Below are positions 53,863 to 64,000 of a stretch of 64,000 bases of DNA, piece by piece (within the stretch, counting starts at the first letter, position 1; each line of letters starts with the position of its first letter). The notes below the pieces were generated by a model. The model made no database searches, was not told the DNA's origin, and saw only the letters and a program-made list of their open reading frames with translations. The stretch is from Desmodesmus armatus (taxonomy: Eukaryota; Chlorophyta; Chlorophyceae; Sphaeropleales; Scenedesmaceae). The stretch spans positions 45,001-109,000 of the forward strand of contig VIIQ02000135.1 in NCBI GenBank assembly GCA_007449985.2, in the 5' to 3' direction. The position numbers and the translations under genes are program-made.

Positions 53863-56800
53863 GGCCTGGTTGTAGGGGGCAGTGTTGCTGGCCTGTGAAC
53901 GGTGCAGGTGCTTGGGCGCGCTGACTTGGGGCAGCCCGGTATACTAAGGTGTCGCTCTGACACCCCGGGCACCTGTCTTGGGGGTGTGTATCGCAGCACA
54001 GCTGGAGCCTTTCTTCCACATTGTGTTCGAAGTGGTCGCCCCGGGGGCATGGGGGTGTGTGTTCGGCTTGGTACTGGTGGAAGCCCTCTTGTCTGTGTGG
54101 CTGGCTTTGTGGGGTTGAAGCCTTGCCTGTGGTCCCCTCCTTTCAGACAGTCTCCTCTGCAGACATCTATGGTGGCGGGTTCTCTCCTTTCCGTGCTGTC
54201 TGTTCCCGTCCTTGTGGGTCCTGCAAAGGACTTTGGTTCCCTTCCGATGCTGGGTGTCGTTGCAGCGTAGCTGCGTGTGTCGCCCTGTAACCCCTTCTTC
54301 TTCTTCTTCCATGTCACCAAAAGCCCAGCCTCGCTGGTGTGTTTCGCCCCTATTATAGTCAGTAGTTATTCCTCTTGTGTCTGTGCCGCGGATCAGGAGG
54401 CAGCCTGTGCAGCACGGGCTGAGCTCAGCCATCGCGATGTGCTGACGTGGGCCTTTCACGTTGGCCTCTCGCTGGGGTTGTTGTGTGGTCCCTTGTTTTT
54501 GTTGGTTTCTGTGTTTGTGTTGTGGCTGTTTCGGACCGGCGTTTGGCCAGCACAGTGGGCTGTCGGCACGGTGGGGCAGTAGCAGTTGACAGCAGTAGCT
54601 GGAGAGCTGGAGCTGGAGCAGCAGCTGGCGTGCAGCATCACGTACAGTGTTGGTTATCTTCACTGTGCCGTGGTTTGGTCGCGTTTACAGCAGCAGCAGC
54701 AGCTTTGGCTGGATCAGCAGCAGTCCGCTGAGTCAGCAGGCAGGTGCTGGTGTGCAGCAGCAGTGGTAGCAGAACGCAGGCAAGGGCCGTGCAGTGGCCT
54801 TGGGCCTGGTTGTAGGGGGCAGTGTTGCTGGCCTGTGAACGGTGCAGGTGCTTGGGCGCGCTGACTTGGGGCAGCCCGGTATACTAAGGTGTCGCTCTGA
54901 CACCCCGGGCACCTGTCTTGGGGGTGTGTATCGCAGCACAGCTGGAGCCTTTCTTCCACATTGTGTTCGAAGTGGTCGCCCCGGGGGCATGGGGGTGTGT
55001 GTTCGGCTTGGTACTGGTGGAAGCCCTCTTGTCTGTGTGGCTGGCTTTGTGGGGTTGAAGCCTTGCCTGTGGTCCCCTCCTTTCAGACAGTCTCCTCTGC
55101 AGACATCTATGGTGGCGGGTTCTCTCCTTTCCGTGCTGTCTGTTCCCGTCCTTGTGGGTCCTGCAAAGGACTTTGGTTCCCTTCCGATGCTGGGTGTCGT
55201 TGCAGCGTAGCTGCGTGTGTCGCCCTGTAACCCCTTCTTCTTCTTTTTCATGTCACCATTGGGCCTGGGCATGCCGTAAAACTGCCTCGCATCAGCACGG
55301 CGCTGCAACATGCGCCAGGGGCTGTCCCAGCCCAGCCTCGCTGGTGTGTTTCGCCCCTATTATAGTCAGTAGTTATTCCTCTTGTGTCTGTGCCGCGGAT
55401 CAGGAGGCAGCCTGTGCAGCACGGGCTGAGCTCAGCCATCGCGATGTGCTGACGTGGGCCTTTCACGTTGGCCTCTCGCTGGGGTTGTTGTGTGGTCCCT
55501 TGTTTTTGTTGGTTTCTGTGTTTGTGTTGTGGCTGTTTCGGACCGGCGTTTGGCCAGCACAGTGGGCTGTCGGCACGGTGGGGCAGTAGCAGTTGACAGC
55601 AGTAGCTGGAGAGCTGGAGCTGGAGCAGCAGCTGGCGTGCAGCATCACGTACAGTGTTGGTTATCTTCACTGTGCCGTGGTTTGGTCGCGTTTACAGCAG
55701 CAGCAGCAGCTTTGGCTGGATCAGCAGCAGTCCGCTGAGTCAGCAGGCAGGTGCTGGTGTGCAGCAGCAGTGGTAGCAGAACGCAGGCAAGGGCCGTGCA
55801 GTGGCCTTGGGCCTGGTTGTAGGGGGCAGTGTTGCTGGCCTGTGAACGGTGCAGGTGCTTGGGCGCGCTGACTTGGGGCAGCCCGGTATACTAAGGTGTC
55901 GCTCTGACACCCGGGCACCTGTCTTGGGGGTGTGTATCGCAGCACAGCTGGAGCCTTTCTTCCACATTGTGTTCGAAGTGGTCGCCCCGGGGGCATGGGG
56001 GTGTGTGTTCGGCTTGGTACTGGTGGAAGCCCTCTTGTCTGTGTGGCTGGCTTTGTGGGGTTGAAGCCTTGCCTGTGGTCCCCTCCTTTCAGACAGTCTC
56101 CTCTGCAGACATCTATGGTGGCGGGTTCTCTCCTTTCCGTGCTGTCTGTTCCCGTCCTTGTGGGTCCTGCAAAGGACTTTGGTTCCCTTCCGATGCTGGG
56201 TGTCGTTGCAGCGTAGCTGCGTGTGTCGCCCTGTAACCCCTTCTTCTTCTTTTTCATGTCACCATTGGGCCTGGGCATGCCGTAAAACTGCCTCGCATCA
56301 GCACGGCGCTGCAACATGCGCCAGGGGCTGTCCCAGCCCAGCCTCGCTGGTGTGTTTCGCCCCTATTATAGTCAGTAGTTATTCCTCTTGTGTCTGTGCC
56401 GCGGATCAGGAGGCAGCCTGTGCAGCACGGGCTGAGCTCAGCCATCGCGATGTGCTGACGTGGGCCTTTCACGTTGGCCTCTCGCTGGGGTTGTTGTGTG
56501 GTCCCTTGTTTTTGTTGGTTTCTGTGTTTGTGTTGTGGCTGTTTCGGACCGGCGTTTGGCCAGCACAGTGGGCTGTCGGCACGGTGGGGCAGTAGCAGTT
56601 GACAGCAGTAGCTGGAGAGCTGGAGCTGGAGCAGCAGCTGGCGTGCAGCATCACGTACAGTGTTGGTTATCTTCACTGTGCCGTGGTTTGGTCGCGTTTA
56701 CAGCAGCAGCAGCAGCTTTGGCTGGATCAGCAGCAGTCCGCTGAGTCAGCAGGCAGGTGCTGGTGTGCAGCAGCAGTGGTAGCAGAACGCAGGCAAGGGC

Positions 56801-57495
56801 CGTGCAGTGGCCTTGGGCCTGGTTGTAGGGGGCAGTGTTGCTGGCCTGTGAACGGTGCAGGTGCTTGGGCGCGCTGACTTGGGGCAGCCCGGTATACTAA
56901 GGTGTCGCTCTGACACCCCGGGCACCTGTCTTGGGGGTGTGTATCGCAGCACAGCTGGAGCCTTTCTTCCACATTGTGTTCGAAGTGGTCGCCCCGGGGG
57001 CATGGGGGTGTGTGTTCGGCTTGGTACTGGTGGAAGCCCTCTTGTCTGTGTGGCTGGCTTTGTGGGGTTGAAGCCTTGCCTGTGGTCCCCTCCTTTCAGA
57101 CAGTCTCCTCTGCAGACATCTATGGTGGCGGGTTCTCTCCTTTCCGTGCTGTCTGTTCCCGTCCTTGTGGGTCCTGCAAAGGACTTTGGTTCCCTTCCGA
57201 TCAAATCAAATCAAAGTTACACCTGTAGCTATGAAACTCAAGAGCTCATGCCAGCCATTCACTAATATCACGGAGATAGCACAACAACCCAGAAGGAACA
57301 ACATACTGAGGATCAAAACAGAGAAGCCTGACGCTTTTGTGAGGATGAAAACCAACCCAAAAATCCCCAAGCGTACTATCTAAGTGCACGAGATGGACAA
57401 CCCTCCGAATGGATGCCGGGCAAAAACCTCCGATGCTGGGTGTCGTTGCAGCGTAGCTGCGTGTGTCGCCCTGTAACCCTTCTTCTTCTTCCATG
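53863..57495 (+). repeat. Tandem array of about 1,006-bp units
   Basis: Units begin at 53863, 54803, 55810 and 56816; the first is 940 bp because it lacks about 66 bp (ATTGGGCCTGGGCATGCCGT region), and the fourth is partial and interrupted by an insertion. Units are nearly identical. Each includes a full (TTC)n-tailed segment and a plus-strand frame for AELSHRDVLTWAF followed by a strongly hydrophobic span (GLLCGPLFLLVSVFVLWLF), whose expression is unproven. Confidence 0.92.
57202..57428. mobile_element. 227-bp insertion with 6-bp target duplication
   Basis: It interrupts the fourth array unit. TCCGAT stands at 57196-57201 and 57429-57434, and the uninterrupted sequence is seen in the other units. 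The left end is a CAAAT pentamer run, which in reverse reads as an ATTTG tail, suggesting a minus-oriented retroposon. Confidence 0.75.
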
Positions 57496-57569
57496 TCACC
57501 ATTCAACTGGTTGTGACAGTGCCGCTCACGGTGTGTGATGTTGCCTGCCTCTGTGCCGTCACTTCTCAG

Positions 57570-57701
57570 GTTGAGGTTTCAGAGGGTGGTGGTGCCTCCG
57601 TGTGGCCCTTGGTGTTGCAGCAGCTCATCGAGCATGGCTCACCACAGGAGGCAGAAGCAGCACATGCAGCACTGCAGGAGGCAGGGCACGAAGCCAGCTG
57701 A
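57570..57701 (+). CDS. Possible terminal exon, Glu/Ala-rich
   Basis: After a good acceptor (GTCACTTCTCAG) an open frame of 43 codons reads VEVSEGGGASVWPLVLQQL, then a helical Glu/Ala stretch, and stops at TGA. It looks like the last exon of a plus-strand gene, but the upstream exons are not identifiable because the region before it is the tandem array. It may be a remnant of a gene broken by the array. Confidence 0.35.
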   Translation, partial: VEVSEGGGASVWPLVLQQLIEHGSPQEAEAAHAALQEAGHEAS

Positions 57702-58534
57702 TGCATGCTATGCTGGGCAGGCAGGTTGCAACAGTCTCTCAGACTCTGACAGAGGCAAGGGGATTGTTTCGTAGGGGATTCAGACTTGTGATGCAGCAGC
57801 CTGCTTTGGTAATTGGTTTGTTGCTGTTGATGGCACATGCTGTGTACTGCATAGTGAGCCTGAAGCAGCCGTCGTTGGTTGAGCTTTATCCGATATGTCG
57901 GTGGATATCATGTGTTGGCCATGCGGGAGGTGTTTGAGTTGCGCCCAACATCATGTGTGTGAGTGCTTGGCAGCCACCCGTGGGGGCAACCCATTCTGCG
58001 TTGCTCCATACTGTCTACCAAGCCTAGTAGTATTGGTTCGCAAGCAGGGGAGTGTCAATATTACTGTCAGTGGGGGTGTCAAGTTGACGTTGTCATCTGT
58101 TGTGTATGTTGGTGAGTTTGGTGGTGGTGATGCTTGATTGATAGCAGTTGCTAAGTTGAATTCTGAATGTCGCGGTGCCGCCGGCATCGTGGCTTGCTGC
58201 CGCTTGATGCCGCCGGCATCATGAGCAAAGTTGGCTGAGCTCAGCCAACTTAGCTGAGCTCAGCTAAAATAGCTCAGCCGAGCTGAGTGTTGTTGTGTGT
58301 AACTAGACATATGCTTCTAGACCAAGCATCATGTTGTTGCGGCCATGGCGCACACCAGATCCCACCCTTGATGATCATGTTAGACCTAGGAGGCAGCCAC
58401 ACATGCCTCGGGAGACTTACAGCAAGACGGCAACCAACCCGTGCCCAAACAAGCCACGCACTCACATGGCATCTATCACACACACCAGGTGTAGGATCGT
58501 GCAATGCATGACTAATTTGCAAGTTGTGCACACG

Positions 58535-58625
58535 AAAAAGATAAAGATACAGAGACACCCCCTTGGTCTCTTAACGCCATAGGACTTCGTCCCATTGGCC
58601 TCGCGTCCGTTGAGGACGGCTCTTC
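58535..58625 (-). mobile_element. Non-LTR retrotransposon 3' tail, minus orientation
   Basis: In reverse complement it reads GACGAAGTCCTATGGCGTTA and continues through AGAGACC to CTGTATCTTTATCTT. The same tail occurs at 61317-61366. The short tandem TATCTT ending is typical of LINE 3' ends. The upstream extent is not determined. Confidence 0.6.
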
Positions 58626-60188
58626 ATACCAACACGGTCACTTGGTCACATGGTCACTTGGCGGAGCCCCGCTGCTGAAACCGAGACCATTGGGCCCGAC
58701 AAGTGGCATAACAGGGGCTACCAGAGACCGCGCGGCATGGCAGGAGTATCATGTATGGAGCCGACATTGCAGCAAGACCACACTACTTTTGTTTGTATGC
58801 ATCCATTCATGCTTGTGTGCCCCTGAGTAGCAGCAGCAGCAGCTCTAGCTTAGAGGGTGGCAGCAGCGACGCACCCTGACCTGGTCTAGGGGCCGCCTCA
58901 CGTAGGACCGGACTGGTTCCAGACAGGGAAGTGTGTGTGTGTGCCGGTGCGACCACCTACTTGTAGCGTGGGTTCCTGGCTGGTTCACACATGCGTGTCG
59001 TTGTTGCTTGCTCTGTCAGCGGCAGCTTTCTGGCCAGAAGCAAGCCTGAAACCCAACCGGTGGCTAGCGTTCGCGCTAGGTACCGAGGAGGTGGAAGGTA
59101 GCATGTGTAAGCAGCTGGCTGACCCATCGACTGGGACATCAGCCTTGCCTCTCCGTGCGCTGTGCTGTCTCGCCCAGGCTCTCAGGGGCACATCTGTAGA
59201 AGCTCAATTATATTTCTTCTGTTAGACGCTTGCATTGCAGTCGTTCGTGCAACAATTTTTATTTTACTGCTCAACCATCTCATGCTCAACCATCTACTGC
59301 TCAATCATCCCCACCCTCATTTCTGCTTCTGCTCAGCAGCAAGCTTTGTGTCATAACCTGAAGCACACTTTGCTGCACTTATAACCCCACACATGCCAAC
59401 TGATGAGCTCCTTGAGCAAGAGCGAAACCCAGGGGTCCTGTGGCCGGCACCAACAGCAGCAGGCACTGGTGCTGGGGCCCCTGAGGTCTTGGTAGCTTGT
59501 GGGCAATTCAACCTCTGATCATGCAATCACAGTCTCCCAGGTGGAAATGTGAAGCGCGATAAAAGCAGGCACATTCCACTGCAGCCCCCCCCCCTCCCCT
59601 TAGCCCCTCATCATCGTTCAGCCCTCCAGAATTTATGTTGATACCCAGACATGCCAGCCGAGCACAGAGTGCTACCCTTGCTGCAGCTGCTGCAGACTCT
59701 GTCATGAGTGTACAAGACACGCATCCCCCCTGGCCTGCTTGGTGTCGTGTGACATGCGCCCAGTGTGTGCATTCTGACTGATGCTGAAACTTCACTTCGA
59801 ATTGTACTACCGCAGCTTATATGCCCTATGGTACAGGTACCTTTGGTCAATTTGCCAATGCAGCCTTCTGCTCTCTTTATTGCTGTGTAGGTGCAGTACT
59901 GACAGCCAGTGCTGACCTGCTGCTGTGGGCTGCAGCCTCTTTCGCGCGCTGATGTTCCTGCTGCTGATGAACCCCCTCTGCATCCAAAATGCTCGGAGGG
60001 TTAGCAGCAATGAGCACAGGCGCTCCAGGATGTCCACCCCAGCAGCATGCATGCTTCCAGCACACTGCATGCCATCTGTTGTTGACCTGTTGCTGTTCGA
60101 AGTATTGGTTTGCTGAGATCTAAACAGGCTCAGGTGGGCCTTTGGCGACTGGCATATGCTGCTGTGGTGTTCACAAGATGACATATGC

Positions 60189-60222
60189 ATCCTTCTATCC
60201 ATCTATCCATCTATCCATCCCC
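60189..60222. repeat. (CTATCCAT)n microsatellite
   Basis: Several CTATCCAT units in tandem, near the presumed 5' side of the LINE. Confidence 0.8.
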
Positions 60223-60595
60223 ACCGGCCGGAAGAACGGAGCCGGCGTCTGGCTGACGCGAATCGCCACTTTCGTGAACCTTACCATCGTATATAACCTT
60301 ATCTGACCAAGCACAGCCCTCCTGGGAGCCCACAGCGGGCCCTAGGCACGCACATCACCTACCGGACAGTTTCAAATTTTCTTCGTGCCTAGCGCGCCTT
60401 CGGGCGCGCCGTCTACGCAACAGGTTCCTTTCATGTAGCTCATAGGTTTAGGGGGCTAGCAGAGGCAGATGGCAGCTGTGCGAAGAGTTGACTTTTTGAA
60501 CATCAGCAACAGCAGGGGTGCTGTCTTGATGCTTACACCCCCACCAGTGGACGCCACCATCAGAACCCATACCATTTGATCAGTAGGACCAGCAA

Positions 60596-61478
60596 ATGAG
60601 TGTTAGGGCACAGCAGCCCGGTCGGGAGAGTGGCTGCCCTTCAAGAGCAGGTGCATCAGCAGCACACCCCTATGAGGCGCACTGGGGAGTGGGCTACACT
60701 GCATCCTCGCTACTTGCACCCACAGTAGGCCCTGCGAATGTCTCCACCGGCATGGTAATGCTTTGCCCTGCACAGCACAGCTTGTGGCAACAGCTGGTCA
60801 ACCTGCATGTGCAGCCTAGCCAACTGCACCTGATCAGCAGATGGTCTCCATTCCACAGCAGGTGGTCTTCCTACCCACTGGCCCCAACGAGACAGCCCTA
60901 TGACAGAGTTCAGTCCCCAGCTGCAGCGACTGCCAGCAACAGCTCGACAGCAGCCCACCAGCAGCCTCTGCCTGACCATGCTCCAGCCCTCATGGTGTCG
61001 AGTGATCAGATGGCAGCCGCTCGGCCGATCCTGTGACCTCTAATCCCTCACCCTGTGCTGTGTGCTGCGCTGCTTGGTGTACAGAGTGTCTGCCTGTGCA
61101 GCCTTGCCAACTGCACCAATCCCAGCTGACAGACTCTGCAGATGGTCCCCCAGAGACGTACATGCGACAGTGTGCACAGCCCCCAACTGCAGCAACAGCC
61201 AGCAGCAGCCTAACAGCAGCCACCCAGCAGTCCTCTGCACTTCCATGCTGCAGCCTTGGTATGGTGTGGGTGTTCAGAAGTCAGCCGCCTGGCCGATCCT
61301 GTGACCTCTAACTCCTGACGAAGTCCTATGGCGTTAAGAGACCTCTCTGTATCTTATCTTTATCTTAACTCCTCACCCCATGCTGTGTGCCCCGCCGCGT
61401 GGTGTGCAGAATGACTGCGGTAGCCCCTAGCCCCCTTGCCTATGAGCCCCATGTTCCTAACTTCAGGACCACAGGACA
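60596..61478 (+). mobile_element. 5' leader of the LINE with two related subrepeats
   Basis: The stretches near 60770-61060 and 61060-61315 share ordered words: GCAGCCT..CCAACTGCACC, GCAGATGGTC, CAGCAACAGC, CAGCAGCC, and GGCCGATCCTGTGACCTCTAA at each end. They look like tandem 5' monomers that could serve as the element's promoter. The assignment to the LINE rests on adjacency. Confidence 0.45.
61317..61366 (+). mobile_element. 50-bp LINE-tail insertion with 7-bp target duplication
   Basis: A severely 5'-truncated LINE 3' end flanked by AACTCCT at 61310-61316 and 61367-61373. The related monomer near 61035 shows the unoccupied arrangement (GACCTCTAATCCCTCACCC). Confidence 0.8.
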
Positions 61479-64000
61479 ATGCAGACGCCATGCCAAGCAG
61501 CGCAGGGCAGCAGGGCCACAGGGACCCAGGCTGCCCAGCGTGCGGCTGGCCTGCGGTCCTGTGGCCCTGCCCCGGCTGCTCCCACGTACTATGTGCTTAT
61601 CAATGGCCAGCGCCGGACAATCACTGACCCACAATTTGGTGTTGGCCCCTCCACTGCCCCCCCTTGCCCTGATTATGCCTCATATGTCTTCGTGCAGGGC
61701 GGGTGGCAACGTGTACACTGCGATGGCATGCCTAGACCTACAAACACTTTACAGACGCCCGCCCCAACCCCCGGTGCTGCCATGCGTGCTCCGTCTGCCC
61801 CTCTGGCCCCCCGTCCTGCCCCCCTCGCTCCCCGGCCTGCCCCTCTTGCCCCCCGTGCCCGTGCTGCTGCCCCTGCAGGAAGTAATCTGCACAGGCCCGC
61901 CCACAGCGGCCCCACCTACGGCCTCTATGCTGTCATCTTCGGCGTGAGAAGTGAGATGGTCATCGACCATGATGGCACACAATTCCGGATGCTGCTGGCG
62001 AATGCTGGAAGACAGGTGAACAACATGCACTCTGGGCTCACTACTGCTCTGGCTGCCCTTGCTATGGGTCGGACACAGTGGCTGGGCAACACTGCTGAGC
62101 GGGACACCACCTCTGCCACCAGGGTGCGTCTGGCTGGTATTCCAGCAGCATACCAACAGGCCCTGAAGAGTAACAGGGATGCAGTAGCTCACACCCTTCG
62201 AGCTGTCCTAGGCTGGCGTGTAGTGCTGTGTGAGGACGGGCATACCCTACCCAAACAAACCACACCACCAGCTGAAACTAACCGCTTTGCTGCCCTTACT
62301 GACCTGGATGAAATGGCTACCCCCTCAACTGCTGACAGCACACTGCCCACACAGTCGCAACAGCTGGCTACTCCGCCACCTCGCTCCAGCGACCCCGTAA
62401 CACTACAGGGCATGCCTAAGCGCAGTGTTGTAGTCATGCTGAAATCTGGCCGGAACAAGCACTGGGGAGTGGCCCTCCCTGCTGTAGGGGAGGACGCTGC
62501 TGCCGCATACACTGTCAGCTTTTTAACTACATGTACACTCCCATCTAGCATGACTGTGCAAGAAGTGTGTGAGAGCATGGCACACAGCTGGTGGGAGGTC
62601 CCCAAAACACATCACAGACCACTGCTCCAACATGGCAAGCACCTGGCACCAGAGGCAGCAACGCAGACAACCCCTCAGCGACTGCCTCAGAGAATCCCTG
62701 ATAACACCGTGGTGCGCAAGAGGTTCCCTGGCCATGGCACATGCTATGGTGTCATCAGCCTAGACCCCCGTGAGAGCCTGCCATACAACTACAGGGTGTG
62801 CTACACTGATGATGACACTGAGCTGATGAGCGTCACAGAGGCGCTGCGCCATGTTCTGCCTGCAAATGCTCGTATCCCCTCTAACCTCCGTGATAAATTG
62901 ATTGCCCTTGGAGCCCCCCTTGCCCCCTCCGATGCAGGCCGAACACCGGAAAGCCAGGACCAAGACCAACAATCCCAACCTGCCACCACCCCTCGCCAAC
63001 CCAACCCCACTAACCCAACACAACGAGCAGCCCGAGCAGATGCACGTAGGCGCCGCAGGCATGCTGCTGGTTTGGTGCGAGCGGCTAACACAGCATGGAC
63101 ACAGGGCGGGGTAAACATGGGACATGTCAATGCATGTGGCCTTAGCGCAATTACAACAGTGGAAGTGGAAGCCATCATCCGCCACCTCAACCTTGACGTC
63201 CTTGGGGTGACAGAAACATGGGAGGGGAAATGCAAGCCACATGACATCTCTGGCTACACATTCATCAGCAAGCCCAGACAGGACCAACAAGGTGGGGGGG
63301 TAGGTTTCTATGTTTCCCGTATGCTGGGACCTGTCACTAAGGCACACTTTGACACTGCTGTCCCTGAAAGTATTTGGCTAGAGATTGACAGCCACCGCCG
63401 GAGGGAACGTCCCTTGTTTGTTGGCTGTGTGTACCTGCCCCCCAGTGCCTTGGATACTGTCGCTGCTGCCACTGAGTCCTACAACCAACTTGCCGCAGAT
63501 GTGGAGCGTTTTAAGCAGTGCGGTGAGGTTGTGATCATGGGAGACCTGAACAGCCGAGTGGGCTCTGCTTCTGAAGACAACCAGCACATTGGCCGATGGG
63601 GGGAGACCGTGACCAACCCTGCAGGCCTTGCTCTCATTGACTTCTTGCGCAGTGCTGGCCTGTACACTCTCAACAATCGCATGTCCTGCCTTGTCTCTGG
63701 CACACACCAGCCCGCCTACACACGTGTTCGCCCCGCTGCGCCAGGTCAACCCGATGACAGTGCCCAGCGCTCCATCATTGATTATGTGCTGATGCCACCT
63801 AAGTATGTGCTGACTGAGCCGCATCAAGTGCGCCCCCGTTGCACCCTGCAGGTTGAGACCCAACACAAGCTCTCCACATCTGACCACTTCCCCGTTTGGT
63901 TCACTCTGCCACACCCTGTCCACAGGTCCCCGCCCCCTACTTTTTGGCAGCCCAAACCCAACACTTATAAGCTAACTCTCCCCAAGACTGCCCTTACACA
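61479..64000 (+). CDS. Non-LTR retrotransposon ORF: gag-like, Tudor-like stretch and APE endonuclease (partial)
   Basis: An open frame of at least 840 codons from the ATG at 61479 (in-frame TAA just upstream near 61458), running off the window. The first 150 residues are Pro/Ala-rich with repeated APLAPRPAP units. A gag-like middle follows. At about 62700-62860 VVRKRFPGHGTCYGVISLD with YRVCYTDDDTELMSV resembles a Tudor/plant-PTM-like module. A basic Arg-rich stretch (RRRRHAAGL) follows. From about 63165 comes an APE-type endonuclease: LDVLGVTETWEG, GGGVGFYVS, VVIMGDLNSRVG (Asp and Asn), SIIDYVLM and SDHFPVWF (catalytic Asp-His). The reverse transcriptase should lie beyond 64000. No stop or frame change is seen, so this copy may be young. 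It nicks target DNA for target-primed reverse transcription. Confidence 0.88.
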   Translation, partial: MQTPCQAAQGSRATGTQAAQRAAGLRSCGPAPAAPTYYVLINGQRRTITDPQFGVGPSTAPPCPDYASYVFVQGGWQRVHCDGMPRPTNTLQTPAPTPGAAMRAPSAPLAPRPAPLAPRPAPLAPRARAAAPAGSNLHRPAHSGPTYGLYAVIFGVRSEMVIDHDGTQFRMLLANAGRQVNNMHSGLTTALAALAMGRTQWLGNTAERDTTSATRVRLAGIPAAYQQALKSNRDAVAHTLRAVLGWRVVLCEDGHTLPKQTTPPAETNRFAALTDLDEMATPSTADSTLPTQSQQLATPPPRSSDPVTLQGMPKRSVVVMLKSGRNKHWGVALPAVGEDAAAAYTVSFLTTCTLPSSMTVQEVCESMAHSWWEVPKTHHRPLLQHGKHLAPEAATQTTPQRLPQRIPDNTVVRKRFPGHGTCYGVISLDPRESLPYNYRVCYTDDDTELMSVTEALRHVLPANARIPSNLRDKLIALGAPLAPSDAGRTPESQDQDQQSQPATTPRQPNPTNPTQRAARADARRRRRHAAGLVRAANTAWTQGGVNMGHVNACGLSAITTVEVEAIIRHLNLDVLGVTETWEGKCKPHDISGYTFISKPRQDQQGGGVGFYVSRMLGPVTKAHFDTAVPESIWLEIDSHRRRERPLFVGCVYLPPSALDTVAAATESYNQLAADVERFKQCGEVVIMGDLNSRVGSASEDNQHIGRWGETVTNPAGLALIDFLRSAGLYTLNNRMSCLVSGTHQPAYTRVRPAAPGQPDDSAQRSIIDYVLMPPKYVLTEPHQVRPRCTLQVETQHKLSTSDHFPVWFTLPHPVHRSPPPTFWQPKPNTYKLTLPKTALT

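Larger units (their letters stand above)
57702..60595. other. Intergenic stretch with palindromes and a LINE tail
   Basis: No firm gene. It contains nested palindromes near 58220-58285 (GCTGAGCTCAGC repeated) and a GCCGCCGGCATC pair near 58180-58220. A plus-strand frame at 58935-59225 has no recognisable family. A perfect UUCG-loop hairpin (GCGCGCC-TTCG-GGCGCGC) lies near 60390-60410. Confidence 0.3.

Noticed and set aside
60385..60412. GC-rich UUCG hairpin as a bacterial-type terminator
   Set aside because: The context is eukaryotic nuclear DNA and no T-run follows; it is kept only as a structural note.

Overview
The window looks like nuclear DNA of a green alga, probably a core chlorophyte. 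This rests on intron-rich GC-rich genes, long CAG/CTG runs inside and outside exons, intronic poly-C/poly-G tracts, an intron-rich UBA5 gene and several classes of retroelement. The species cannot be fixed from sequence alone; Sphaeropleales or Chlamydomonadales would fit. There are no operons, ribosome-binding sites or CRISPR arrays, and I recognised no rRNA or tRNA gene.

Layout. 0.7-5.7 kb: a minus-strand gene for a low-complexity polyQ/Gly/Ser protein, then a GGCT microsatellite. 8.08-8.45 kb: a small secreted cysteine-rich protein with a Ly6/uPAR-like end. 10.8-12.35 kb: a minus-strand acidic protein with predicted membrane segments, whose 3' end is duplicated. 12.7-22.4 kb: a long minus-strand F-box gene. 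23.2-31.5 kb: UBA5, the E1 enzyme of the UFM1 pathway, reconstructed as ten phase-compatible exons (451 codons). 34.4-38.3 kb: two divergently transcribed F-box/leucine-rich-repeat paralogs. 39.4-50 kb: a decayed Ty3/Gypsy-like retroelement on the minus strand. 51.4-57.5 kb: a repeat zone with a tRNA-like SINE pair, a small dispersed element, serial (TTC)n-tailed truncated copies and a tandem array of about 1 kb units. 60.6-64 kb: the 5' part of a non-LTR retrotransposon that runs off the window.

Two things stand out. First, the Ty3-like element carries far more than gag-pol: a complete-looking DNMT3-like cytosine-5 methyltransferase between RNase H and integrase, two 2A-type ribosome-skipping motifs ahead of a multi-membrane-span segment placed before the reverse transcriptase, and a tail with a PHD finger, a Tudor-like stretch, a degenerate methyltransferase-like fold, a CCCH zinc finger and an RS-rich region. 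Its parts suggest a polyprotein cut both by protease and by ribosome skipping, with chromatin reading and DNA methylation built in.

Second, two intron-rich genes (UBA5 and the F-box gene) carry intronic partial copies of their own exon/intron boundaries. The copies are either the exon end plus 5' splice site, or the 3' splice site plus exon start. The extreme case is a UBA5 intron holding thirteen near-perfect donors spaced exactly 124 bp apart plus three degenerate ones. A third gene has its 3' coding end duplicated. Repeated empty/filled site pairs in the window also date several small insertions relative to their hosts.
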